A DNA stretch of 12,664 nucleotides from JBCDIQ01 sp039024295 (lineage in GTDB: Bacteria; Bacteroidota; Bacteroidia; J057): positions 1 to 12,664 of the forward strand of contig JBCDIQ010000150.1 of NCBI GenBank assembly GCA_039024295.1, read 5' to 3'. The notes beneath the pieces were generated by a model that saw nothing but the letters and a program-made list of their open reading frames with translations, had not been told where the DNA came from and did not search any database. Both the position numbers and the translations under genes were made by a program. Shown here in pieces: positions 1-6,735 of the stretch; the stretch's first letter is position 1; each line of letters begins with the position of its first letter.

Positions 1-70
1 CCCTCTTGGACTCGAACCAAGGACCTACTGAGTAACAGTCAGCCGCTCTAACCAACTGAGCTAAGGAGGA
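1..70 (-). tRNA. tRNA-Asn (anticodon GUU), 3' end cut by window edge
   Basis: Read on the minus strand, the gene starts TCCTCCTTAGCTCAGTTGG, giving a 7-nt acceptor strand, TA, then a D arm. The anticodon arm is GCTGA-CTGTTAC-TCAGT, so the anticodon is GTT (plus-strand positions 34-36), which reads asparagine codons. The T arm CTTGG-TTCGAGT-CCAAG is intact. Only the first four bases of the 3' acceptor strand (AGGG) lie inside the window; the discriminator base and any encoded CCA are outside it. The visible bases pair with the 5' acceptor strand, with one G-U pair at 4-69. Nothing suggests a defective tRNA. Confidence 0.95.
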
Positions 71-87
71 ATAATATGTGTTAACCG

Positions 88-104
88 ACCGTTTTTAAAA
101 CGGT
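88..104. repeat. Short A/T-cored inverted repeat between tRNA-Asn and the membrane sensor gene
   Basis: ACCGTTTT-T-AAAACGGT is an 8-bp perfect inverted repeat around one base. It lies 17 nt upstream of the tRNA-Asn 5' end, in the 98-bp gap after the stop of the 1395-residue gene. It could be an operator or part of the tRNA promoter region. It is a poor fit for an intrinsic terminator of the minus-strand gene because no T-run follows it in that direction. A second, A/T-only palindrome (T6-AG-A6, 155-168) abuts the stop codon. I see no clear promoter here. Confidence 0.4.
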
Positions 105-168
105 GTTGCAAATAAAGAGGGTTCAGGGGTTATTTCCAAACTGTTAAGGGAATCTTTTTTAGAAAAAA

Positions 169-3100
169 TCACCCGCTTTTACCTTTTCCTCTGAAGGAGA
201 AACTAAACGGACTGTTGCCCAGCAAATTGGCGACCCCAAGCAAAACAGGGATTGCAGCTGTCAGGGAAGTCAGGAAAGCGATGATCTTTCCGAAAGATTG
301 CTCCTGGGTAATAAGAAGGAACCCCGCAAGTGCCACGAGCACCAACATGAGAGGCGTTCTGAGGGCATTCCAGGTAGCAGAGTCTTTATTTTCCTTGCTC
401 CACCGCAACGCCTCTTCAGGATCGATACTGGAAAGGAGGAAGTTCCGGAAACTCTGGTTGATAAGCCGAAGGCTACCATCCTGAAGAATGAGCCCCTTGC
501 GGATCAGGGTGTTGGTCACCTGAACATTTCGATAATTCAGCAGACCATCCTGTGCCAGGTCGTACAGCACGTACCGCTCCTCCCTGCTGAGGTTTATCCA
601 CAAGGACTGGTAATGGAGTTCTGCCAGGCTTTGAATCTTGAGAATAACTTCATCTTCATCAAGGTCTTCTTCTTTGACTCGGCTGTAAGCGGTGTACAAT
701 TCTTTTTTGATAGATTGCAGGAAAGGAAGTTGGTCACACTCCTGCTGAATCATTCTACGTAAGGTAGAATTAGCGTTTCGCTCTACCTCGCTGGGAATGT
801 TCACGCTGGTAGTATTGGGAGCAGGCTCGTAAATCTTATAGAACCCACTTAGCAGCTGTTGCCACCGGTTAAGCTGTTGCTGAAGCGCATTCGCTTCCCC
901 ATTTTGGGTGCCAATTGCATCGAGGTATACAGCCTGAATTTCGCTGGGATTTAGTGCCGAGGAAAGCACAATTTTCTGGCCCTTTTTACCAACGATTTTC
1001 TCCAGCAGACGCAGCTTTTTCCCTGAAAGTTTCAGGTCCTGCATGTTGTAGGCAAAATTATCCAGCACCACCCGCTTGCCTAGGGATTTTCCTTCTACCT
1101 CTTTGTACAGATTTTCCCATGTTTCATCGTCTCCTATTTCCATTAAGTTGAGGTAATACAATTCTGCATCTGCCTTCATGAGCAATTCGTCCATGAACGT
1201 GCTGCGCCTGGGGTGTGGCGGAACGACCAGGAAAACATAGTTTTGGTCCTTGCCCAATAATTTCTGGTCAAAAATGGGCTGGAAGGCATATTCTATCAGG
1301 TTAAAGGCAAAGAGACGCCGCACCGTAAATCGAATCAGTCGAAAGATCCCGGCAAGAAACAAAAAGATCATGCCCCAGAATAATGCCCATTTAGGGTTAA
1401 ACGCCATATCGGCACGTAGGAGGGAAGGGGGGTGATAATCCGGCACCTGAGAAGAAATTTTGTATCCAGATTTGTGGAATAGGTTCAAAAAGTGTTGCTG
1501 CTCAGCCATAGAATCACTCCAGCACCAGCTTCCATCTTCCGAGCGGTTCCATTTGAGCTCGTTGGTTTCTACTACCAGGTCATTGTATAAGGGCCTGATT
1601 GAGCTGGAAAACTCAATATAGGTGGAGTCTTCCCGGGTATGAAGGATACCTGCTTTGGCGAAGGTTTCTTTGCTAATGGGACGGGTTTGGGTATTGAATA
1701 AAAAACCAGAATAAATTCCTTTTTCCTTTAGTTGATCTCCCACTGCTTCCCCATTTGCAATGAAATGATAGGTGTTGCTGATCCGCTGTGCACGCTTTTC
1801 CAACTGCTCCACCATTCTCAATTGTACATGCTTTGTGCGAAGGGTAAACTCCTGGTTGTAAGCCAACCGATAGTAGGTAAAGGTTGGAAACAAACTTAGC
1901 AACGCTGTCCAGCTAAGCAAAAATACCAGGTAAGCCGTTTCTGTACTCTGGGCAATCCTCCGCGGATAAGGGTGGTAATGGCCTTGTGCTTCTTTTGAGC
2001 CACCATCTTTTTGCTTGGTCCTGAAATACCACATTGCCACATCCCCAACTCCAACCAGCACCCCTGAAGCTACCATGATAACCTGGAAAAGCAGTACACG
2101 GCCCCACATTTCATACCCCAACAAAGCCATCACCCCAAAATTGAAGAAGGCCAGGGTAATAACCGAAGAGGCCAGAAATCCTGGATTTCGCTTGAGGGTC
2201 AGGTACACCCGCCAGGAGTAGGCACGCAACATAGCCATGAAAGAATCTGAACTCCCATGAAGTCGGTGCCCAGGAATGTTCAACAAAATGTAGGCGATAT
2301 CGAAGGCATAGATATATGAAAACCCAACAAGCGAGAGAATCTCTAGCGGCCTTTCCGTTCGGAGAAGGGTCAACGTCAACAGGACCACCAAGTGCATTAG
2401 GACAAGCAACATGTATCTATGGCCCCTCCTGGGATTGGGCTTCAGCCACTCAAACAACAGGGTCTTCTTCTGGATTTTGCTGTTATCACTGGAGAGCAAC
2501 ACAAACATGAGGACTCGAAACAGCCCAAAGCCAAATGAAAGCAGGTTTAATAGAAATGTAAAAGTGAGAATCTGCTCATTGGTGGTCTTATAAATCTGTT
2601 CTTCCCGATAGGTAACCAGAAATAACGGAAGGCGCTCCAAAGGATGCACATACAAATCCACAGCCTTGCCGCGGTACTGGGCATCTATATGACGGGCAGA
2701 ACGGGCGAAAATCGCTGACATAAGCGGCTTGCTGTTCACTTCATCCAGGAAATTCTCCTGTAAGTTCCTTGCACCATCTGCATGAAACAGCACTGTTCCC
2801 TTTTCATTGATGATACAGAACCCGAAGCCTTTAGGAACAATCGGATCAATGATAGCATGAAGCTCCGTTGAAAGTGCGACCACACTTGCCCGTTCAATTA
2901 TAGGGAGGTTGTTAATAGGGAAGCTGTTAATGATAGGGAGGTTACCCACACCAAGCTTTTTCTGATGGAGGATAACTTGATCACTAGGTTTTGAGAGAAT
3001 CGCAATATTCTCCCCCGTTGTGACCGAATTGATTGACTCCAGGTAAAAATATTCAGAAGAACCTGCTTGACCGGGATTGGCATTTTCCCAGTCTAGCACT

Positions 3101-4356
3101 TGTTTTACATAGGGCCTAAAAGAAACATCAATGTTGGGGGTGTTCCGGTCCCTAACCGTATACTTGCGAATTTGCATTCCAGTACTATCCACCCAAAATA
3201 CACTGCTCAAATAGGGGTACAACTCCGGATAACAGGGGAAACCTCCTTGGGTAAGCATTTGCTCACAATCCATTCGCAGTTCGTCCTCCTGCTGGTAGCG
3301 AGCAATTTGTAAAAAGGCCAAATCAATTTCCTCCATTAAGGAGTCATTGATAGCACTAGAAAGGGTTTCCAACTGGGCGGTTCGGCGTTGCTGGTCAGGG
3401 CCATAATACATGTAAGCATCCAGCAGGATCTGTAACGCCACAGCGGTTCCTAAAATAACTGCAATGGTGGTCAAGGCAATGTCCTTGATTCCCAACCGTT
3501 CGGTCCGGCTCATGAACGCCAGCTTGAGAAAGGGCAATGAAAGGACAATCAAAAATACAATGAGCAGCATGGTAAGGATCACCAGGGTGGGAATCCGGAG
3601 TGCCTGCCCGGTATAAGAACCCGAACGCAACAACCCTGACAGGATGATGGCATTCTGCTGGTTGAACTGCAAGGGCTGGAGAAAAAGCTTATACTTAGTT
3701 CCTGAGATTTCCAGCTCCTTGATAGAACTGATCGCAACCCCGAGAGATTGTTTAAGCAAGCTGTCCGTCTGCCGAATCAGTAGCCCACTCTTCAGGGTCT
3801 GGAAGATGATGGCCGTGTCATTGAAAACAATGAACTCATCAAAGAAATCTTTCCGGATGAGGGGGACAAAGGCATCCCAGCCTGCTGAAAATTTCACCTG
3901 GTAAATGGCAGGCTCTGATTCCAACACATTGCCAAAAGAATCTACTTTGGTAGCCACGCGAGCCTTGATGAAATGCTCATAGCTAAGCTGCCAGCCAGAC
4001 TCAGCAGGTTCAAGCCTGTACAATTTCAACTTCGGCAACGGTTTTTCTACCCGCTTCATCGCTGAGAAATTCAGGTCTTGGACCATTTTTCGGGTATACC
4101 GATGAAGGGAATCCGAAAGTGCCGCGCTGTCAAGTGGGCTGGGATTAAACCGTTGGGCGGTATTCCGCGCTGTTTTTATGAGCTCTTTATTTCTGATGAT
4201 GAGGTTTTCTCCCATCTGGTCTAATACCCGAAACCGGCTCTCCGAAAGTTGGGCCTCCCGCACTTTTACATAGCCAAAGTAATAGGCCGAAAAGCCTATG
4301 GCCAGCAATGTGAACGTGAGCAAGCTAATGGTATTTATCCGGGCCTGATTAGACAT
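169..4356 (-). CDS. Polytopic membrane sensor: Cache-like domain plus C-terminal AAA/STAND-like module with degenerate P-loop
   Basis: This is a 1395-residue protein with no family name I can give securely. A membrane segment at about 9-29 leads into an external domain (30-250), then segments at 254-277 and 293-316. A Cache-like external domain follows (about 320-595), with the line GFGFCIINEKGTVLFHADG at 510-528. A hydrophobic cluster comes next (about 597-622, 649-693, 729-777, 808-828), a second external domain (830-985), and a segment at 989-1010. The cytoplasmic part 1030-1330 resembles an AAA/STAND NTPase: strand YVFLVV at 1040-1045, Walker-B-like RVVLDNF at 1095-1101, sensor-1-like KIVLSS at 1128-1133, and a winged-helix-like stretch at 1255-1310. 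The Walker A position reads PPHPRRST, with no GxxxxGK[ST]. Two more membrane helices close the protein (1333-1380). The start at 4356 directly precedes the first membrane helix. Likely role (inference): ligand sensing coupled to a non-hydrolysing signalling scaffold. It appears monocistronic, with 154 bp separating it from the ComA gene stop. Confidence 0.75.
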   Translation of the reverse strand: MSNQARINTISLLTFTLLAIGFSAYYFGYVKVREAQLSESRFRVLDQMGENLIIRNKELIKTARNTAQRFNPSPLDSAALSDSLHRYTRKMVQDLNFSAMKRVEKPLPKLKLYRLEPAESGWQLSYEHFIKARVATKVDSFGNVLESEPAIYQVKFSAGWDAFVPLIRKDFFDEFIVFNDTAIIFQTLKSGLLIRQTDSLLKQSLGVAISSIKELEISGTKYKLFLQPLQFNQQNAIILSGLLRSGSYTGQALRIPTLVILTMLLIVFLIVLSLPFLKLAFMSRTERLGIKDIALTTIAVILGTAVALQILLDAYMYYGPDQQRRTAQLETLSSAINDSLMEEIDLAFLQIARYQQEDELRMDCEQMLTQGGFPCYPELYPYLSSVFWVDSTGMQIRKYTVRDRNTPNIDVSFRPYVKQVLDWENANPGQAGSSEYFYLESINSVTTGENIAILSKPSDQVILHQKKLGVGNLPIINSFPINNLPIIERASVVALSTELHAIIDPIVPKGFGFCIINEKGTVLFHADGARNLQENFLDEVNSKPLMSAIFARSARHIDAQYRGKAVDLYVHPLERLPLFLVTYREEQIYKTTNEQILTFTFLLNLLSFGFGLFRVLMFVLLSSDNSKIQKKTLLFEWLKPNPRRGHRYMLLVLMHLVVLLTLTLLRTERPLEILSLVGFSYIYAFDIAYILLNIPGHRLHGSSDSFMAMLRAYSWRVYLTLKRNPGFLASSVITLAFFNFGVMALLGYEMWGRVLLFQVIMVASGVLVGVGDVAMWYFRTKQKDGGSKEAQGHYHPYPRRIAQSTETAYLVFLLSWTALLSLFPTFTYYRLAYNQEFTLRTKHVQLRMVEQLEKRAQRISNTYHFIANGEAVGDQLKEKGIYSGFLFNTQTRPISKETFAKAGILHTREDSTYIEFSSSIRPLYNDLVVETNELKWNRSEDGSWCWSDSMAEQQHFLNLFHKSGYKISSQVPDYHPPSLLRADMAFNPKWALFWGMIFLFLAGIFRLIRFTVRRLFAFNLIEYAFQPIFDQKLLGKDQNYVFLVVPPHPRRSTFMDELLMKADAELYYLNLMEIGDDETWENLYKEVEGKSLGKRVVLDNFAYNMQDLKLSGKKLRLLEKIVGKKGQKIVLSSALNPSEIQAVYLDAIGTQNGEANALQQQLNRWQQLLSGFYKIYEPAPNTTSVNIPSEVERNANSTLRRMIQQECDQLPFLQSIKKELYTAYSRVKEEDLDEDEVILKIQSLAELHYQSLWINLSREERYVLYDLAQDGLLNYRNVQVTNTLIRKGLILQDGSLRLINQSFRNFLLSSIDPEEALRWSKENKDSATWNALRTPLMLVLVALAGFLLITQEQSFGKIIAFLTSLTAAIPVLLGVANLLGNSPFSFSFRGKGKSG
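2896..2943. repeat. Intragenic micro-repeat encoding NLPII-type units
   Basis: Two near-identical 15-mers, AATTATAGGGAGGTT and AATGATAGGGAGGTT, lie 33 bp apart with a third degenerate copy (ATAGGGAAGCT) between them. On the coding (minus) strand they give the amino-acid pattern NLPIIN-SFPIN-NLPIIE at residues 472-488 of the membrane sensor. The insert falls inside the Cache-like domain, and its length is a multiple of three, so the frame is kept. It looks like a small tandem expansion rather than a functional motif. Confidence 0.6.
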
Positions 4357-4422
4357 AAAGAGAACGCTTGGTGGGATGTATCCTCCAAATTACACGATAG
4401 AGGCGAAAATTCATACTTTCGT

Positions 4423-4442
4423 CCCTTTGAGTGAAGAAAGGG
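4423..4442. other. Small hairpin between comA stop and the membrane sensor gene
   Basis: CCCTTT-gagtgaag-AAAGGG forms a 6-bp perfect stem with an 8-nt loop in the 154-bp gap between the ComA homologue and the large membrane protein (both minus). No T-run follows on the minus strand, so it is at best a weak terminator for the ComA gene. It could equally be a leader structure or regulatory site for the sensor gene. A neighbouring CGAAA...TTTCG pair lies just to its left. I see nothing else in this gap. Confidence 0.3.
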
Positions 4443-4510
4443 AGCATAGGAATTACACCTTGGACATAGGTCTAACAAAATGAGTTCTTCCCCGATTTAT
4501 TTGTAAACCT

Positions 4511-5299
4511 TTACTTCTGCTGCTTCTCCTGAAGCTCAGGCGGCAAGAAGCTGAAAAAGGTATCTCCACGGAGTCCCAGCCGGAGGGTTTCCAATGGAAG
4601 CGCATCATCCGGAGCAATATTCCCCAGGTTTACCTCATTGCCCAGTAGCTTGATAAACCACACCTGCTGACTTTTCATAGGCGCTTCCCATAGGATTCGC
4701 TCAGGGGGAATGGTGCGCAATATTTCCTCAATAAGGTCTGAACGCACCTTGCCGTCTGCGCGGAACATCCCCACATTTCCGCTTTCCCGAGCTTCTGCAA
4801 TTACCCGTATGGAGCCTGCTTCCATTTCTTTTTGCATTTTCTCAATCCATATGTAGGGGGGTAAAATCACATTGGGGTATTTACTCCCTACTTCAGAGTA
4901 TACCTTGTAGTTCTTGGAAAAACGATGGATGATTTCACATTTTTCATCTTCATCAATTTCAATAGAACCATCAGAAACCTCCAGATACTCCATCCCATAT
5001 TTTTCCAGTACCCGCTCATAATCGTCCAGTTGTCCCCTGACATGGAAGATTTCGAACAAGGTCCCACCAAAATATACCGGGATACCAGCAGACCTGTACA
5101 ACGCTAATTTTTCTTCCAGGTTAGGGGTTACGCAAGAGGTACCCCACCCTAGTTTTACAACATCGATGTACTCCGCAGAAAGGCTCAGGAAATTCTCAAT
5201 TTCCTGAAGGCTATATCCACGGTCCATGACCATGGTCAATCCTTTGTTACGAGGTTTGTTTTCTCGAGAAGGTAGGTGTTGCAGGGGAAAATTAATCAT
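4511..5299 (-). CDS. comA: Phosphosulfolactate synthase (ComA) family protein
   Basis: ComA joins sulfite to phosphoenolpyruvate to give (2R)-phospho-3-sulfolactate, the first step of archaeal coenzyme M synthesis, on a TIM barrel. At 262 residues the length fits the family. Family landmarks are visible in order: KPRNKGLTMVMDRG (15-28), VVKLGWGTS (47-55), YFGGTLFE (76-83), YLEVSDGS (105-112), SEVGSKY (135-141), EARESGNVG (169-177), and the C-terminal WEAP...VNLGNI...LETLRLGLRGDT (204-247). The start ATG at 5299 has no Shine-Dalgarno sequence. The gene is divergent from fbp across a 242-bp spacer. In bacteria the homologue's role is less settled: it could supply sulfolactate or cysteate for sulfonolipids, or act like the plant HSA32 homologue, which is linked to heat tolerance without a proven reaction. 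No comB or comC lies beside it, so the pathway is not shown here. The family call is secure; the physiological role is not. Confidence 0.9.
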   Translation of the reverse strand: MINFPLQHLPSRENKPRNKGLTMVMDRGYSLQEIENFLSLSAEYIDVVKLGWGTSCVTPNLEEKLALYRSAGIPVYFGGTLFEIFHVRGQLDDYERVLEKYGMEYLEVSDGSIEIDEDEKCEIIHRFSKNYKVYSEVGSKYPNVILPPYIWIEKMQKEMEAGSIRVIAEARESGNVGMFRADGKVRSDLIEEILRTIPPERILWEAPMKSQQVWFIKLLGNEVNLGNIAPDDALPLETLRLGLRGDTFFSFLPPELQEKQQK

Positions 5300-5392
5300 A
5301 AATTATTCGCACTTGAAGAATCTAAATCGCGCCTAAGCTAATAGCCTGATAATTGAAAACCAAAGTTGGAGCTACGTAAACGATTGCTTAAT

Positions 5393-5461
5393 ACACATAT
5401 GTTTTCCCACATGTGAAAATGGCACTTTTTCCAACAGACAGGAGGGTTTTACTGCCTGTTG
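5393..5461. promoter_or_regulatory. Divergent spacer between comA and fbp with two inverted repeats
   Basis: The 242-bp gap between the divergent comA and fbp starts holds no gene. Two dyads stand out. The first is TTTT-CC-CACATGTG-AAAA (5402-5419), an interrupted 16-bp palindrome with a perfect CACATGTG core, flanked by another CACAT to its left. The second is CAACAGACAG...CTGCCTGTTG (5432-5461), a stem of ten positions with one A-C mismatch and a 10-nt loop. Both sit upstream of the likely fbp promoter and could also act on comA. They are candidate operators or leader structures. No binding protein can be named. Confidence 0.4.
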
Positions 5462-5485
5462 AGGAAAGTCATTAGCGAATAATAT

Positions 5486-5493
5486 CATCTTTG
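5486..5493 (+). promoter_or_regulatory. Possible -7 element of the fbp promoter
   Basis: CATCTTTG, followed by CG, matches the Bacteroidota -7 consensus TAnnTTTG at five of six fixed positions. It would place transcription start near 5500, about 40 nt before the fbp ATG. The nearest upstream TTG (5459-5461) is 24 nt away, longer than the usual spacing of roughly 17-21, so the -33 half is weak. The call rests on the -7 match and its position. Confidence 0.35.
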
Positions 5494-5541
5494 CGTAAAT
5501 TCGCTATATTTCTCTTGCCTCCCTGAATAAAATAGTTGGAT

Positions 5542-6567
5542 ATGACCATTAATAACGACCACATCAGTACGCTCGAGCAATTCATCATTAAGCAAGAGCA
5601 AAATTTTCCCTACGCTACCGGACAGCTTTCAAAAATAATTCGTGACATCGTGCTGGCAGCACGCCTTATCAACCGGGAGGTAAACAAAGCCGGCCTCGTG
5701 GATATTCTGGGACTGACCGGGGACACAAATGTACAAGGGGAAGAGGTCATGAAATTGGACATGTTTGCCAACGATCAAATGATTGATGCCTTGTTCAAGG
5801 GTCGAATGGTATGCGCAGTAGGTTCTGAAGAAATGGAAGACTTCCTGATAAAGGAAGGCTCAACAGGAAAGTACATTGTGCTGATGGATCCCCTGGACGG
5901 TAGTTCTAATATTGATGTAAATGTCTCTATTGGAACCATCTTTTCCATTTATCGCCGCAAATCCACCGAAGGACCTCTCACCCAGGCAGATTTGCTCCAA
6001 AAAGGATCTGATCAGGTAGCAGCCGGATATGTATTGTATGGTTCCAGTACCATGCTGGTTTACACCACGGGGCACGGCGTAAACGGATTCACCCTTGACC
6101 CGTCTATCGGAGAGTTTTTGCTTTCCCATCGCAACATTCAATTTCCTGAAGACTGTGGCATCTACTCTGTAAATGAAGGAAACTACCGGGAGTTCACAAA
6201 CGGTACCAAAGAATACCTTCGCCACATCAAAAGGGACACCCCAAAACCCTATAAAGCCAGGTATATTGGGTCCATGGTAGCAGACTTTCACAGAAACCTG
6301 CTGAAAGGAGGGATATTCATGTATCCGGGCACCAAGAAAAAACCCAATGGCAAACTTCGCCTAATGTTTGAGGCCAATATCATGGCATTGATTGCTGAAC
6401 AGGCAGGAGGAGCGGCCACGGACGGCTTTCAACGTATTCTGGACATTGAGCCAGATGAACTTCACCAACGCGTTCCGTTATTTGTGGGAAGTAAGCAGGA
6501 AGTCGAGAAAGTTGATTCTTTCATCCAGAAATATGACCAACAGGGCGAATTAGCCTCTAACGCCTAA
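5542..6567 (+). CDS. fbp: Fructose-1,6-bisphosphatase, class I
   Basis: This enzyme hydrolyses fructose-1,6-bisphosphate to fructose-6-phosphate and phosphate in the cytoplasm, the committed step of gluconeogenesis. The protein is 341 residues, normal for class I. The metal- and phosphate-site motifs are present: GSEEMED (about 95-101), the signature DPLDGSSN (116-123), YGSSTM around 166-171, YIGSMVADFHR (241-251), and KLRLMFEAN followed by AEQAGGAATDG (271-295). I chose ATG 5542 (MTINNDH) over the in-frame TTG at 5536, because TTG starts are uncommon and only two residues would be added. No Shine-Dalgarno sequence precedes either. The gene ends in tandem stops, TAATAA. It is divergent from the ComA homologue and followed, 168 bp later, by the PspA gene. 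The structured gap suggests the two are separate transcription units or are separated by an attenuating region. Confidence 0.97.
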   Translation: MTINNDHISTLEQFIIKQEQNFPYATGQLSKIIRDIVLAARLINREVNKAGLVDILGLTGDTNVQGEEVMKLDMFANDQMIDALFKGRMVCAVGSEEMEDFLIKEGSTGKYIVLMDPLDGSSNIDVNVSIGTIFSIYRRKSTEGPLTQADLLQKGSDQVAAGYVLYGSSTMLVYTTGHGVNGFTLDPSIGEFLLSHRNIQFPEDCGIYSVNEGNYREFTNGTKEYLRHIKRDTPKPYKARYIGSMVADFHRNLLKGGIFMYPGTKKKPNGKLRLMFEANIMALIAEQAGGAATDGFQRILDIEPDELHQRVPLFVGSKQEVEKVDSFIQKYDQQGELASNA

Positions 6568-6574
6568 TAACATC

Positions 6575-6597
6575 GTTCCCATACTTAACGTAGGAAC
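6575..6597. repeat. Inverted repeat 1 after fbp
   Basis: GTTCC (6575-6579) pairs with GGAAC (6593-6597), and TAC with GTA continues the stem inside (6582-6584 with 6590-6592) after a 2-nt bulge on the left. The loop is TTAAC. This is the first of three dyads in the fbp-pspA spacer and starts 8 nt after the fbp stop. No T-run follows, so it is not a standard terminator. Confidence 0.4.
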
Positions 6598-6601
6598 TAA
6601 T

Positions 6602-6648
6602 AAATCTACTGAGTAATTCTTCCCAAAATTGGGAATTGTGTAGATTTT
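6602..6648. terminator. Two-tier hairpin in fbp-pspA spacer, possible fbp terminator
   Basis: AAATCTAC (6602-6609) pairs perfectly with GTAGATTT (6640-6647). Inside it TTCCCAA (6620-6626) pairs perfectly with TTGGGAA (6629-6635) around AA. The right arm ends in only four T residues (6645-6648), which is short for an intrinsic terminator. The structure could end fbp transcription inefficiently, protect the fbp 3' end, or act as an operator for pspA. Both arms are visible directly; the function is inferred. Confidence 0.45.
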
Positions 6649-6665
6649 GCAGAAATTAGCCTACG

Positions 6666-6694
6666 AGGTTTATACATAATTATGTGTGTAACCT
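6666..6694. promoter_or_regulatory. Inverted repeat upstream of pspA
   Basis: AGGTT (6666-6670) pairs with AACCT (6690-6694), enclosing ACATAATTATGT (6674-6685), a perfect 12-bp palindrome. With two G-U pairs and one bulged T (6689) the stem runs almost without interruption for about 13 bp. It ends 41 nt before the pspA ATG, where a transcriptional operator or leader structure is plausible. As DNA the palindromic core suits a dimeric regulator. I cannot name one. Confidence 0.4.
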
Positions 6695-6735
6695 ATTGAT
6701 TACTAACCCGATCATCCAATAACTTCTTTCTTATT

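Noticed and set aside
153..170. T6-AG-A6 palindrome as terminator of the membrane sensor gene
   Set aside because: The stem is only A-T pairs, overlaps the stop codon and has no T-run after it on the minus strand.
298..762. 154-codon plus-strand frame opposite the end of the membrane sensor gene
   Set aside because: Composition is irregular and the opposite strand encodes a continuous protein with clear structure; no promoter or domain supports it.
2896..2943. Short regular repeats as a CRISPR-like array
   Set aside because: The units are 15 bp, degenerate, inside a coding frame and only two or three in number; no cas genes are present.
5536..5541. TTG start six bases upstream for fbp
   Set aside because: ATG at 5542 is in frame, adds no loss to the FBPase domain and is the more usual start; no Shine-Dalgarno sequence supports the TTG.
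5860..6291. 143-codon open frame antisense to fbp
   Set aside because: It lies wholly inside a well-supported FBPase gene, and its translation shows no domain-like pattern.
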